From Gammaproteobacteria bacterium (GTDB lineage: Bacteria > Pseudomonadota > Gammaproteobacteria > Steroidobacterales > Foliamicaceae), in assembly GCA_028821145.1 (NCBI GenBank), contig JAPPHC010000052.1:42494-106493 (forward strand): 64,000 nt of DNA. Direction: 5' to 3'. Positions 39,483-49,414 of this stretch are shown here, one piece after another. A program made the translations under genes and the position numbers. Numbering within the stretch: the first letter of the stretch is position 1; each line of letters starts with the position of its first letter. The notes beneath the pieces are model-generated. The model ran no database searches, had not been told where the DNA came from, and saw nothing but the letters and a program-made list of their open reading frames with translations.

Positions 39483-39514
39483 ATTGCTTGCCGCGCAGTT
39501 CGACGGAGGCAGCA

Positions 39515-40288
39515 GTGTACATCGCAACGGCGGTCATGCTGGCCGCGCTGGTCGCCGCCCAATCCGCATCCGCCAAAACTGCGTCCGAATGGAAGCGTAA
39601 CGATCCCGATCGCCCGATACCGCACCAGGTGGAAGATGCCCGGCCCATCACCATTCCCCCGCCGAGCGACGCGATCATTCTCTTCGATGGAGCGGACCTG
39701 TCGGCCTTTCGGCTTGATCCCCAATACGGCTGGACGGTCAGCGACGGGAACCTGATTGCCGGGGGCCAAATTCGAAACTACCTGGAGACCCGCCAGCACT
39801 TTGGGAATCTGCAGATCCATCTGGAGTTCATGACGCCCTACCCGCCACTGGGGGAGGGGCAAAAGCGCGGCAACAGCGGGGTGTTCCTGCTCGGCGCCTA
39901 TGAGATTCAGATCATGGACCCCGCCGAAAACCCCACTTTCGCGGACGGCTTGCCCGGTTCGATCTATGGCCAGACTCCGCCAAGCGTATTGGCTGCGCGA
40001 AAACCGGGCGAGTGGCAAAGCTATGACATCGTGTTCCACGCGCCGGACTTCGACGGCGACGAGCTAGTGTCGCCGCCGACGGTCACTGTATTGCACAACG
40101 GCGTGCTGGTGCAGGACCACACGATTGTGCGGGGTGACACCATTCCCCGCGTGCAGCCGCCCGAGTACCGGACGCGCATCGAGCGGGGACCGCTGGTGCT
40201 CCAGGATCACGGAGATGCGGGCGGACGAGTGAGATTTCGCAACTTCTGGGTTCGACCGCTCGATGGGCCGGCGGCAGATGATGGCTGA
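39515..40288 (+). CDS. DUF1080 (3-keto-disaccharide hydrolase-type) exported protein
   Basis: GTG start with upstream GGAGG; AIILFDGADLSAFRL...WTVSDGNLIAGGQIRNYLETRQHFGNLQIHLEF...RGNSGVFLLGAYEIQIMD. Confidence 0.85.
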   Translation: MYIATAVMLAALVAAQSASAKTASEWKRNDPDRPIPHQVEDARPITIPPPSDAIILFDGADLSAFRLDPQYGWTVSDGNLIAGGQIRNYLETRQHFGNLQIHLEFMTPYPPLGEGQKRGNSGVFLLGAYEIQIMDPAENPTFADGLPGSIYGQTPPSVLAARKPGEWQSYDIVFHAPDFDGDELVSPPTVTVLHNGVLVQDHTIVRGDTIPRVQPPEYRTRIERGPLVLQDHGDAGGRVRFRNFWVRPLDGPAADDG

Positions 40289-41975
40289 CGCTTACGACGT
40301 AATTGTGGTCGGGTCCGGCGCCGCGGGGAGCATGGCGGCCTACGCGCTCACCCTGCGGGGCGCCAGGGTATGCATGCTGGAAGCGGGCCGTCACTACGAT
40401 CCGGTTCTGGAGACGCCGATGTGGGGCATGGACAAGGATGCGCCGCTTCGCGCAGCGAGGACGCCCGATAAACCTTTCGGATATTACGACGCGACGGTGG
40501 ACGGCGGCTGGGATGTGCCGGGGGAGCCGTACCTGTCGCAGCCGGACACCGACTTCCGATGGTTCCGCGCGCGCATGCTGGGGGGACGCACCAATCACTG
40601 GGGACGCGTATCGTTGCGTCTTGCCGATCATGACTTCAAGGCGGCCAGTCATGACGGCATCGGGGTCGACTGGCCGTTCGGCTATGACGAGATTGCGCCC
40701 TGGTACGACAAGACGGAACAGGTGGTCGGCATTACCGGAACCGCCGACGGGCTGGCCGATGCGCCCGATTCGCCGGCGGGCATCCTGCACGAGCCGCCGC
40801 CGCCGCGCGCCCACGAGTTGCTGGTCATGGAAGGCGGAAGGAAACTGGGCCGCCCCGTGGTGGCGAGCCACATTGCCGTAATTACCCGGCCAACCAACGG
40901 CCGCCCACCCTGCATCTACGCCACGCCCTGCCGGCGCGGCTGCTCCATCGCCGCCAATTTCCAGTCCACCACCGTACTGATACCGCCGGCCATCGCCAGC
41001 GGCCATCTCGATATCGTCACGGACGCGATGGTCTACGAAGTGGAAATCGGCAGCGACGGCAAGGCGACCGGCATCTCGTATGTGGACAAGACCCTCGGTG
41101 AACACCGGACGGTTTCCGGCCGAACGATCGTTCTTGGCGCCAGCGCGATGGAAAGCGTGCGCATCCTGATGAATTCGAAGAACCCACGGTTTCCGGACGG
41201 CATAGGCGCGGACGATGGCCTGCTCGGCCACTGCATCTCCGATACGATCGGCAGTTCGATATGGGCACAGTTTCCTGCGCTGGAGAACCTGCCGCCGTTT
41301 AACGACTTCGGCATCTGGTACCCGCACATTTACATCCCGTGGTGGGGGCTCGACGAGCAGAGAAGCGGCGCGCTGGATTTTGCCCGCGGCTACCACATTG
41401 AAGTGTCCGGAGGGCGGTGGGATCCGGGCGCGGAAACTTTCCGCCACTTTGATTCCGTTTCACCGACCGCGTGGGGCGCTGCCCTGAAAGCCGACGCCCG
41501 GCGTTATTACGGAACTTTTGTGCGGTTTGCGCAGCGTGGCGAAACCATACCGCGGCGGCAGAACACGGTCTCGCTGCACCCAACCGTCACGGACCGGTTC
41601 GGTATCCCCGCGCCCCGATTCAGCTACCAGTGGAGCGAACATGAAGTGCGCCAGACCGCGCATGCCCAAAAGTCAATGGCCGAATTCATCGACGCCGCGG
41701 GCGGGCGGATGCTGGACGACATTCCGGACGATGTTCGCGACGCGATGAGCAAGCCCGGAGAGATCATTCACGAGGTTGGCGGCGCCCGATGCGGCACGTC
41801 CAGGAACAACTCGGTAACCGACCCGTACGGACGGGTCTGGGGCGTTCCGAATCTCTATGTGGTTGACGGCGCGGTTTTCCCCACCAATGCGCACAAGAAC
41901 CCCACGCTGACCATCATGGCTTTCGCGTGGCGCGCCGCAGACCACATCGCGGACAGGGCCGGCCATGGGGCATAA
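40278..41975 (+). CDS. GMC-family oxidoreductase, large subunit
   Basis: YDVIVVGSGAAGSMAAYALTLRGARVCMLEAG; MLGGRTNHWGRVSLR; C-terminal NLYVVDGAVFPTNAHKNPTLTIMAFAWRAADHI. Confidence 0.93.
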   Translation: MMADAYDVIVVGSGAAGSMAAYALTLRGARVCMLEAGRHYDPVLETPMWGMDKDAPLRAARTPDKPFGYYDATVDGGWDVPGEPYLSQPDTDFRWFRARMLGGRTNHWGRVSLRLADHDFKAASHDGIGVDWPFGYDEIAPWYDKTEQVVGITGTADGLADAPDSPAGILHEPPPPRAHELLVMEGGRKLGRPVVASHIAVITRPTNGRPPCIYATPCRRGCSIAANFQSTTVLIPPAIASGHLDIVTDAMVYEVEIGSDGKATGISYVDKTLGEHRTVSGRTIVLGASAMESVRILMNSKNPRFPDGIGADDGLLGHCISDTIGSSIWAQFPALENLPPFNDFGIWYPHIYIPWWGLDEQRSGALDFARGYHIEVSGGRWDPGAETFRHFDSVSPTAWGAALKADARRYYGTFVRFAQRGETIPRRQNTVSLHPTVTDRFGIPAPRFSYQWSEHEVRQTAHAQKSMAEFIDAAGGRMLDDIPDDVRDAMSKPGEIIHEVGGARCGTSRNNSVTDPYGRVWGVPNLYVVDGAVFPTNAHKNPTLTIMAFAWRAADHIADRAGHGA

Positions 41976-42609
41976 GCAGGGACGAACATTGACGCGCCGC
42001 GAGACGCTCGCCTGGCTGGCGCGCGCCGGGCTGACGCTCCCCCTGGTTCCCCCCATGCTGTCAGGCTGTGCTGACGACCCCGGGCAGACCGAGGACGTTT
42101 CGCGGCCCGTTCCCGAATCGCCGGCCGGGTATGGCCGGGATCCGGACCTGTTGAATCCGACCGTGCCGTGGCCGCTGACGATGACTCGTCCGCAACTCGA
42201 CCTGACCGAAAAACTCGGCGACCTCATTCTGCCGCCGGATTGGGAATCGCCGGCCGCGAGCGAGATCGGCGTACCGGAGTTCATTGACGAGTGGATCAGT
42301 GCTCCCTACCCGGTGCAGACGGCGGACCGCGCAACCATCCTTGACGGGCTGGAGCGGCTTGCGGACGCGGGATTCCTGCAGGCTTCCCCAGCCGACGCGG
42401 GGCGTATGGTGGACGCCATCGCGAGCGGCGGCCACGGTGGCGATTACGAGTTTTTCAAGCGCTTCCGCTATGTCGCAATGACCGGATACTACTCATCGGA
42501 CGTCGGCATCCGTTTGCTCGGCTTCGTCGGCAACGTTTCCCTGGCCCGCTTCGACGGTCCTCCGCCGGAAATACGGCGTCTGATCGGTCTGCCGCCCGGA
42601 AAAACATAG
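41965..42609 (+). CDS. Gluconate 2-dehydrogenase subunit 3 family protein (small subunit of the GMC enzyme)
   Basis: TRRETLAWLARAGLTLPLVPPMLSGCA leader; TEKLGDLILPPDWESPAASEIGVPEFIDEWIS; downstream of and overlapping the GMC gene. Confidence 0.85.
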   Translation: MGHKQGRTLTRRETLAWLARAGLTLPLVPPMLSGCADDPGQTEDVSRPVPESPAGYGRDPDLLNPTVPWPLTMTRPQLDLTEKLGDLILPPDWESPAASEIGVPEFIDEWISAPYPVQTADRATILDGLERLADAGFLQASPADAGRMVDAIASGGHGGDYEFFKRFRYVAMTGYYSSDVGIRLLGFVGNVSLARFDGPPPEIRRLIGLPPGKT

Positions 42610-42626
42610 GGCCCGGTTGCAGGTAT

Positions 42627-43871
42627 TCAGGAATCGTCGTTCTGCCGAGCCTTGGCGTTCCTGAACAGGAGCAGAAACGCCACGGTAACGGCGGCTGACA
42701 GGGCGGCGGGGATGAGCCAGACCGTGCGCCAATCCACGGTTCCATCCGCGGAATTCGCGTTCACCACCGCATTGGCCAGCTCTCCGCCCAGAAGGGCGCC
42801 GACGCCCAGCGTCGTCAAGGCAAGAAAGGACTGCGCCCGGCCGCGCGTTTCCCTGGGCAGGGACTTGTCCACGTAAATCTGGCCGGCCACGAAGAAAAAG
42901 TCGTAGCAGATCCCATGCAGGAGAATGCCGGCCACCGCCAGTCCAAGAATGATTTCGGAGCCCGAATAGCCCAGGGCGAACAGGACGTATCGCACCGCCC
43001 AGGCGACCATGCCCACCAGCAGCACATACTTGATCCCCAGCCGAACGAACATCAGGGGGAGTATCAGCATGAAGACGATTTCCGACACTTGGCCGAGTGA
43101 CTGGAGCGCCACGGCGTTCGGCGCCCCCTTGTCCACCAGGAATGCGTTCGTGTAACCGTAATAGAAGGCCAGAGGCACGCAGATCAACAGCGAACAGGCG
43201 ATAAACACCCAGAAGGCGCGCGTTGCGCCGCTGCGGAACACGTCAAGCCCCAGTATTCCGACAATGCCCTTCGGGGCGGTTCCGGCCGCGCTGGGCGGCG
43301 CGTCGGGCAGCGTGAACGCGAACAGCCCGAGCAATAGTGCGGCGCCGGCGGCCAGCCGAACAGGCCAGACGGTCTGCTCTATAGTTATCGCGGAATCGCT
43401 CGCCAGCACGAGCGGCGCGAGAACGAAACTCAAGGCCAGTCCGGCGACAATCCACCCGATGGTCCCCAGCACCCGTATCGGCGGAAACTCCTTTTGGGTA
43501 TCGCGCATGGCGTTGAAAGCTACCGTATTGCTCAGGGGCAGGGTCGGCATGAACGTCGCCATGTAGATCAGCGTCGTCAGGTAGAACTCGAGCCTGGAGT
43601 CCGTGATCGTGGACAGGTAAAACAGCAGCCCGGCGCCGATCAGGTGCAGCGTTCCCATCACCCGCTGCGCGGAAAAATAGCGGTCCGCGATCATCCCCAC
43701 GAACAGGGGCGCGATGATCGCGCCCCAGCCCTGCGTAGCATAGGTCCGGCCGATGATGTCGCTGAAACCGATGGCCACCATGTAGGAACCGAGCGTGACC
43801 CACCAGGCGCCCCACAGGAAGTACTGCAGGAACATCATCGCTGACAGTTGAACCCGGGTCTTGACCTTCAC
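42627..43871 (-). CDS. MFS transporter, nucleoside:H+ symporter-like
   Basis: MKVKTRVQLSAMMFLQYFLWGAWWVTLGSYM... typical of NupG/XapB-like MFS. Confidence 0.85.
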   Translation of the reverse strand: MKVKTRVQLSAMMFLQYFLWGAWWVTLGSYMVAIGFSDIIGRTYATQGWGAIIAPLFVGMIADRYFSAQRVMGTLHLIGAGLLFYLSTITDSRLEFYLTTLIYMATFMPTLPLSNTVAFNAMRDTQKEFPPIRVLGTIGWIVAGLALSFVLAPLVLASDSAITIEQTVWPVRLAAGAALLLGLFAFTLPDAPPSAAGTAPKGIVGILGLDVFRSGATRAFWVFIACSLLICVPLAFYYGYTNAFLVDKGAPNAVALQSLGQVSEIVFMLILPLMFVRLGIKYVLLVGMVAWAVRYVLFALGYSGSEIILGLAVAGILLHGICYDFFFVAGQIYVDKSLPRETRGRAQSFLALTTLGVGALLGGELANAVVNANSADGTVDWRTVWLIPAALSAAVTVAFLLLFRNAKARQNDDS

Positions 43872-44944
43872 TGCGTTTTCGACGAGGTCGCGCCCAGTCC
43901 CAGTATGCGCCGATTTCGGGCTTCATCGGCGGCGGCCCCGGCGAAATCGTCAAACGCCTTTTCGGTCGGCGTAATCAGGTGTTCCAGGATGAACTGCGCC
44001 CCTTCCCGGGCGCCCTGCTCGGGTTGCTTGATGCAGCATTCCCACTCGAGCACGGCCCATCCGTCGAAGCCGTACCGGGTGAGCTTGCTGAAGATCGACG
44101 CAAAATCAATCTGGCCGTCGCCAACCGAGCGGAATCGCCCGGGTCGGTCGATCCAATCCTGGTAGCCTCCGTAGAGGCCGCTTCGCCCGTTCGGCAGGAA
44201 CTCGGCATCCTTGACATGAAACATGCCGATTCGCTCGTGGTAGATGTCGATGAACGCCAGGTAGTCGATTTGCTGCAGAAGAAGATGGCTGGGATCGTAA
44301 AGAATCTTCGCGCGCCCGTGATTCCCGGTGGCTTCAAGAAACCGCTCGAATGTGGCGCCGTCATGCAGGTCCTCGCCGGGATGAATCTCATAGCAAACGT
44401 CAACGTTGCATTCATCAAATGCGTCAAGCAATGGCCGCCACCGCCGCGCGAGTTCGGCGAATCCCTGCGCAACCAGCCCCTGGGGCCGTTGCGGCCAGGG
44501 GTATACGGTGTGCCAGAGCAGAGCGCCGGGAAACGTGGCGTGCGCCGTAAGTCCCAGCCTGCGGCTGGCCTGTGCGGCCAGCTTCAGTTGTTCGACCGCC
44601 CACGCGGTTCTGGCGTCGCGGTCTCCGCGAACCGACGCGGGCGCGAATACATCGAATTGTTCGTCGTACGCCGGATGCACGGCAACGAGTTGACCCTGAA
44701 GATGCGTTGACAGCTCCGTTATTTCGACGCCCTCGTCATCGCAGACGGCGCGAATTTCGTCGCAATAGGCATCGCTGACGGCGGCTTTCTCCAGATCGAA
44801 CAGCGAGCGTTCCCAGGTCGGCACCTGCACGCCTAGAAAGCCAAGGGACGCCGCCCAGCGGCAGATGCCGCGAAACGAGTTGAAGGGCGCAACTTCAGAG
44901 ACGAACTGCGCAAGGAATACGGCAGGCCCTTTTATTCTCTTCAT
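43868..44944 (-). CDS. Sugar phosphate isomerase/epimerase (xylose isomerase-like TIM barrel)
   Basis: NVDVCYEIHPGEDLHDG; ILYDPSHLLLQQIDYLAFIDIYHERIGMFHVKDAEF; DGWAVLEWECC. Confidence 0.9.
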   Translation of the reverse strand: MKRIKGPAVFLAQFVSEVAPFNSFRGICRWAASLGFLGVQVPTWERSLFDLEKAAVSDAYCDEIRAVCDDEGVEITELSTHLQGQLVAVHPAYDEQFDVFAPASVRGDRDARTAWAVEQLKLAAQASRRLGLTAHATFPGALLWHTVYPWPQRPQGLVAQGFAELARRWRPLLDAFDECNVDVCYEIHPGEDLHDGATFERFLEATGNHGRAKILYDPSHLLLQQIDYLAFIDIYHERIGMFHVKDAEFLPNGRSGLYGGYQDWIDRPGRFRSVGDGQIDFASIFSKLTRYGFDGWAVLEWECCIKQPEQGAREGAQFILEHLITPTEKAFDDFAGAAADEARNRRILGLGATSSKTQ

Positions 44945-44963
44945 CGGTTAACCCGGCGATTGT

Positions 44964-46187
44964 TCACTGCGATGCGCTCCCGTGGCTTATAGCTGTCCAG
45001 GCGTGGCCATTGGCATGACTGTTCAGCACCGCATCCACGAATGCGAGACTGGACACTCCCTGTTCGATCCCCGGGTAATCGAAAAGCGGGTCCGGGTCCC
45101 GGCCGTTCCGGTGAGCCTCGATTGCCCTGGCAAAGTTCCTGTAGATGTTGGCAAACGCCTCCAGGTAGCCTTCCGGATGGCCGGCCGGGGTTCTGCAGTG
45201 CATCCGGGCCGATTCCGACAGGTAATCCTGGTCAGTGCCCGCCCGCAAGCGCGTTGCCGGGCGTCCTTGCGCCTTTTGCCAGAGCGTGTTCGGGTCGCCG
45301 TGCCGCCACTCGAGGCCGCCGGCGTCGCCGTAGATGCGAATCGTGAGGTCGTTTTCCTCGCCGCTGCAAATCTGGCTGGCCGAAAGTACGCCCCGAACGC
45401 CGCTTTCGGTGCGAAACAGCACATCGCCGTCGTCGTCCAGGGGCCGGCCTTCGATCGTTCGGGCAAGCAGTGCGCATACGCTCGAAATTTTCTCCCCGAG
45501 CACATAGGCCACGAGCGTTTCGGCGTGAGTGCCGATGTCCGCCATGCAACCGCTGGGCCCCGACCGCTCGGGATCGGTTCGCCAGCTCGCCTGCTTGTGC
45601 CCGGTCTGCTCGATGCGGTTCGACAGCCAGCCCTGGAGATATTCAACGTAAACCTTGCGGACTTCCCCAATCTCCCCGGCCGCGACGCGCCGGCGCGCCT
45701 CCTTGACCATCGGATAACCAAGATAGGTGTAGGTCACGGCAAACAGCCCGTCGGCGGATTCCACAGCCTGCTCAAGCTTCAGCGCCTCGGCCAGGTTGCG
45801 CGCGACGGGTTTGTCGCAAATGACGTGAAATCCGGCCTCCAGCGCCGCGGACGCCACAGGCAGGTGAAGATCGTTAGGCGTCACTATCGAAACAAGCTCC
45901 ATGCGTTCCGGCTCCGGCAATGCGGCCTCGGCTTCAAGCATCTGTCGCCAGGCCGGGTAAACCCGGCTCGAATCAAGAAAACAGTCGCGGCCGGTTTGTG
46001 CGCACTTGGCGGGATCGCTGCTGAAGGCGCCGCACACAAGATGCACTTCGCCATCCAGCGCGGCGGATTTGCGGTGAAGATCTCCTATGAAACCGCCTGC
46101 GCCTCCACCCACCATTCCCATTCGCAGCCGCCCCGACGGCACCGTGCGTTGTGCCGCCGTAACCGGCTTGGGCCTTACCTCCTGCAT
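44964..46187 (-). CDS. Gfo/Idh/MocA-family oxidoreductase
   Basis: [62 protein letters not shown]. Confidence 0.95.
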   Translation of the reverse strand: MQEVRPKPVTAAQRTVPSGRLRMGMVGGGAGGFIGDLHRKSAALDGEVHLVCGAFSSDPAKCAQTGRDCFLDSSRVYPAWRQMLEAEAALPEPERMELVSIVTPNDLHLPVASAALEAGFHVICDKPVARNLAEALKLEQAVESADGLFAVTYTYLGYPMVKEARRRVAAGEIGEVRKVYVEYLQGWLSNRIEQTGHKQASWRTDPERSGPSGCMADIGTHAETLVAYVLGEKISSVCALLARTIEGRPLDDDGDVLFRTESGVRGVLSASQICSGEENDLTIRIYGDAGGLEWRHGDPNTLWQKAQGRPATRLRAGTDQDYLSESARMHCRTPAGHPEGYLEAFANIYRNFARAIEAHRNGRDPDPLFDYPGIEQGVSSLAFVDAVLNSHANGHAWTAISHGSASQ

Positions 46188-46196
46188 ATCACAAAT

Positions 46197-46206
46197 ATAT
46201 TAATAT
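46197..46206. promoter_or_regulatory. Perfect palindrome ATATTAATAT between divergent oxidoreductase and racemase genes
   Basis: Seen directly. Confidence 0.35.
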
Positions 46207-46222
46207 GCGATTGTGAATCCCG

Positions 46223-46972
46223 ATGCCGAGCGCTGTCCGGACAACCCGGCTTGAATTTTCGGGCGTGAGCGGTCTCTCTGCAAGCTTCAAGACTGTCGGC
46301 GTCCTGGGCGGTATGGGTCCGGACGCGACCATCGACTTCCTGTCTGAAGTGGTCTCGCTCACCAAGGCCGGCTGCGACCAGGACCATGTCCCCATGCTGG
46401 TCGACAACAACACCAAGGTGCCGAACAGGCAGGCCGCCATCCTGGGAGACGGCGATGATCCGGGCCCGATCATCGGGCGGATGGGACGACGGCTGGAGGC
46501 CGCCGGCGCCGACTTCCTCGTAATGCCGTGCAATTCCGCGCATGCCTTTCTGGAGCCTCTGGCGGAACTCACGAGCATTCCGTTGATTTCCATCATTGAA
46601 GTGACCGCCGATGCCTGCAAGGAATGCTCGAGAGTCGGGATTCTCGCAACGGACGGCTGCCTCGAGTTCGGAGGTTTCCAGCAGGCCCTGCGCGACCGGG
46701 GCATCACGCCCGTTGTTCCCTACCCACCCGACGTGGCCGAGCTCATGCGACTGATCACCTGTATCAAGGCGGGTGACAAGGGCCCCGAAGTCCAGCGGTC
46801 AATGCGCGTTCTCGCCGGGACGCTGGTCGAGCGGGGGGCTGAGGCAATCATCGCCGGCTGCACCGAGATCCCGCTTGTTCTGAGAGAAGGCGAACTGTCC
46901 GTTCCGGTCATCAGTTCTACCAAGGCACTAGCCAGGGCGACGATTGCCGCGGCGATGGGCGGGAGCAGATGA
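46223..46972 (+). CDS. Aspartate/glutamate racemase family protein
   Basis: KTVGVLGGMGPDATIDFLSEVV; DFLVMPCNSAHAF; AEAIIAGCTEIPLVL (two catalytic Cys). Confidence 0.92.
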   Translation: MPSAVRTTRLEFSGVSGLSASFKTVGVLGGMGPDATIDFLSEVVSLTKAGCDQDHVPMLVDNNTKVPNRQAAILGDGDDPGPIIGRMGRRLEAAGADFLVMPCNSAHAFLEPLAELTSIPLISIIEVTADACKECSRVGILATDGCLEFGGFQQALRDRGITPVVPYPPDVAELMRLITCIKAGDKGPEVQRSMRVLAGTLVERGAEAIIAGCTEIPLVLREGELSVPVISSTKALARATIAAAMGGSR

Positions 46973-47009
46973 CTGCGTCAGGGCGATCGTTTCGCTTGAC
47001 GCCTTCGGA

Positions 47010-48203
47010 CTATGCCTGGATTTCGGCCTTCGTCTCGGCGAACTTCTCCACGGCGGTTTCCAGGTCCTCCAGCGAATGCGCCGCGGATATCTGTGTGCGA
47101 ATGCGGGCCTTGCCTCTTGGCACGACCGGGTAGGAAAACCCGATTACATAGACCCCTTTTTCGAGCATTCGGTTGGCGAACCGGTTGGCGAGGGCAGCAT
47201 CGCCCAGCATGATCGGCACGATGGGGTGCTGTCCCGGCAGGATCTCGAACCCGGCTGCCGCGATCCGCTCTCTGAAAAACCGGGTGTTGGCCCAAAGGCG
47301 GTCGCGGATTTCGGTGTCGTCCGCCAGAAGTTCGATGGCCTTGAGCGATGCCGTAACGATCGACGGCGCCAGTGAATTGGAGAACAGGTACGGCCGGGAC
47401 CGCTGGCGCAGCAGGTCCACGATTTCCTGCCGCGCAGCGGTATAGCCGCCGCTGGCGCCTCCCAGCGCCTTGCCCAGTGTGCCGGTGACGATGTCGATCC
47501 GTTCGACGACCCGATGAAATTCGGGCGTGCCCCGTCCGTTGTCTCCCATGAACCCGACGCCATGGGAGTCGTCCACCATGACCAGCGCGCCATATTTGTC
47601 GGCCAGGTCGCATATGCCGGGCAGATCGGCGACGGCGCCGTCCATGGAAAAGACCCCGTCGGTCGCGATCAGGCGGGTTTGCGCACCGGAAGCGTCCCTG
47701 AGCCTGGCCTCCAGCGCCTCCATGTCATTGTTGCGATACCGGTAACGCTGCGCCTTGCACAGCCGGATGCCGTCGATGATGCTGGCATGGTTCAGTTCGT
47801 CCGAAATGATGGCGTCGTTCGGCCCCAGAAGCGTTTCGAACAGACCCGTGTTCGCATCGAAACAGGACGTGTAGAGAATGGTGTCGTCCATTCCCAGGAA
47901 CTTCGACAGGCTGGCCTCAAGCTCCTTGTGGATCGCCTGGGTTCCGCAGATGAACCGGACCGACGAGAGGCCGTATCCCCACCGGTCCAGGCCCTCGTGG
48001 GCCGCGCGGATGACCTCCGGATGATCCGCCAGCCCGAGGTAGTTGTTGGCGCACAGGTTGATTACCTGCGCGCCGCCGGACACGCCGATGTGGGCCCGCT
48101 GCGGCGTGGTCAGTACGCGCTCGTCCTTGTGCAGGCCCTGGTCCCGGATCGCTCCCAGAGTCGCGCCGAGTTGACGCGAAACGGCTTCGTACGAATCAGT
48201 CAT
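47010..48203 (-). CDS. kbl: Glycine C-acetyltransferase (2-amino-3-ketobutyrate CoA ligase)
   Basis: [51 protein letters not shown]; adjacent to tdh. Confidence 0.95.
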   Translation of the reverse strand: MTDSYEAVSRQLGATLGAIRDQGLHKDERVLTTPQRAHIGVSGGAQVINLCANNYLGLADHPEVIRAAHEGLDRWGYGLSSVRFICGTQAIHKELEASLSKFLGMDDTILYTSCFDANTGLFETLLGPNDAIISDELNHASIIDGIRLCKAQRYRYRNNDMEALEARLRDASGAQTRLIATDGVFSMDGAVADLPGICDLADKYGALVMVDDSHGVGFMGDNGRGTPEFHRVVERIDIVTGTLGKALGGASGGYTAARQEIVDLLRQRSRPYLFSNSLAPSIVTASLKAIELLADDTEIRDRLWANTRFFRERIAAAGFEILPGQHPIVPIMLGDAALANRFANRMLEKGVYVIGFSYPVVPRGKARIRTQISAAHSLEDLETAVEKFAETKAEIQA

Positions 48204-49224
48204 TCCAGTGCAGAATGATCTTCCCGCAATCTCCGGACCGCATGATCTCGAAGGCCTTGGCGAATTCCGAATAATGGAACTGATGGGTGATGACCGGTGT
48301 GATGTCGAGCCCGCTCTGCAACATCACGGTCATCTTGTACCAGGTCTCGTACATCTCGCGACCGTAGATTCCCTTGATGGTCAGCATGTTGAACACGACC
48401 TTGTTCCAGTCGATCGCCATCTTCGTCTTTGGAATCCCCAGCATGGCCACCTTGCCGCCATGGCACATGTTGTCCAGCATCTCCTCGAAGGCGCGGTCGT
48501 TGCCCGACATTTCGAGGCCGACGTCGAATCCCTCCACCATGCCGAGCCTTTTCTGGGCATCCGCGACGCGCTCGGTTCGCGCGTCCAGCACCAGGGTCGC
48601 GCCCATCTTTCTGGCCAGTTCCAATCGGTAGGGATTGACGTCTGTCGCCACCACGAAGCGGGCGCCGGCGTGTCTCGCGACCGCCACCGCCATCGCGCCG
48701 ATCGGTCCCGAGCCCGTGACCAGCACGTCTTCGCCCAGCACGGGAACGGACAGTGCGGTATGCACGGCGTTGCCGAACGGATCGAAGATAGACGCCACGT
48801 CCCGGTCGACGTCCGGCGCGTGATGCCAGACATTGGTCATGGGCAGGACCAGGTATTCGGCGAATGCGCCCGGACGGTTGACGCCGATCCCCTGGGTATC
48901 CGCGCAGAGGTGCCGGCGTCCGGCGAGGCAGTTTCGGCAGGTGCCGCACACCACGTGGCCTTCGCCGCTGACGATCGCGCCTGGCTCGAAATCGCTCACG
49001 TTCGAGCCGGTTTCGATGACTTCACCGACGAATTCATGACCCACGACCATGGGTACGTTGATCGTCTCCCGGGCCCAGGCGTCCCAGTTGAAGATACTCA
49101 GGTCCGTGCCGCAGACACCGGTCCGGTCGATGCGCACGAGAACATCATTGATGCCGAGTTCAGGTTCCGCAACGTCCTGCAGCCAGAGCCCCGGTTCGGA
49201 CCGCGCCTTGACGAGGGCCTTCAT
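48196..49224 (-). CDS. tdh: L-threonine 3-dehydrogenase
   Basis: [61 protein letters not shown]; operon with kbl. Confidence 0.95.
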   Translation of the reverse strand: MKALVKARSEPGLWLQDVAEPELGINDVLVRIDRTGVCGTDLSIFNWDAWARETINVPMVVGHEFVGEVIETGSNVSDFEPGAIVSGEGHVVCGTCRNCLAGRRHLCADTQGIGVNRPGAFAEYLVLPMTNVWHHAPDVDRDVASIFDPFGNAVHTALSVPVLGEDVLVTGSGPIGAMAVAVARHAGARFVVATDVNPYRLELARKMGATLVLDARTERVADAQKRLGMVEGFDVGLEMSGNDRAFEEMLDNMCHGGKVAMLGIPKTKMAIDWNKVVFNMLTIKGIYGREMYETWYKMTVMLQSGLDITPVITHQFHYSEFAKAFEIMRSGDCGKIILHWND

Positions 49225-49324
49225 GTCGCGAGCGCGTGATTTGGCTTGGAAACCGCTCCAACCGCTTTAATCTGCCAACGGACCATGCACTGCCCAGCTT
49301 GCTCGCTTCCCGCTCAAGTCTACC

Positions 49325-49334
49325 ATACTAGTAT
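49325..49334. promoter_or_regulatory. Perfect palindrome ATACTAGTAT upstream of tdh-kbl
   Basis: Seen directly between tdh (start 49224, -) and murJ (start 49415, +). Confidence 0.4.
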
Positions 49335-49414
49335 TCTTTCCTGTAAACACCTTGCCTTGCCGAACCTTATGGGACAGAACACTGGCGCCGCGCGCCGGTA
49401 AACTGCCGGCTGGG

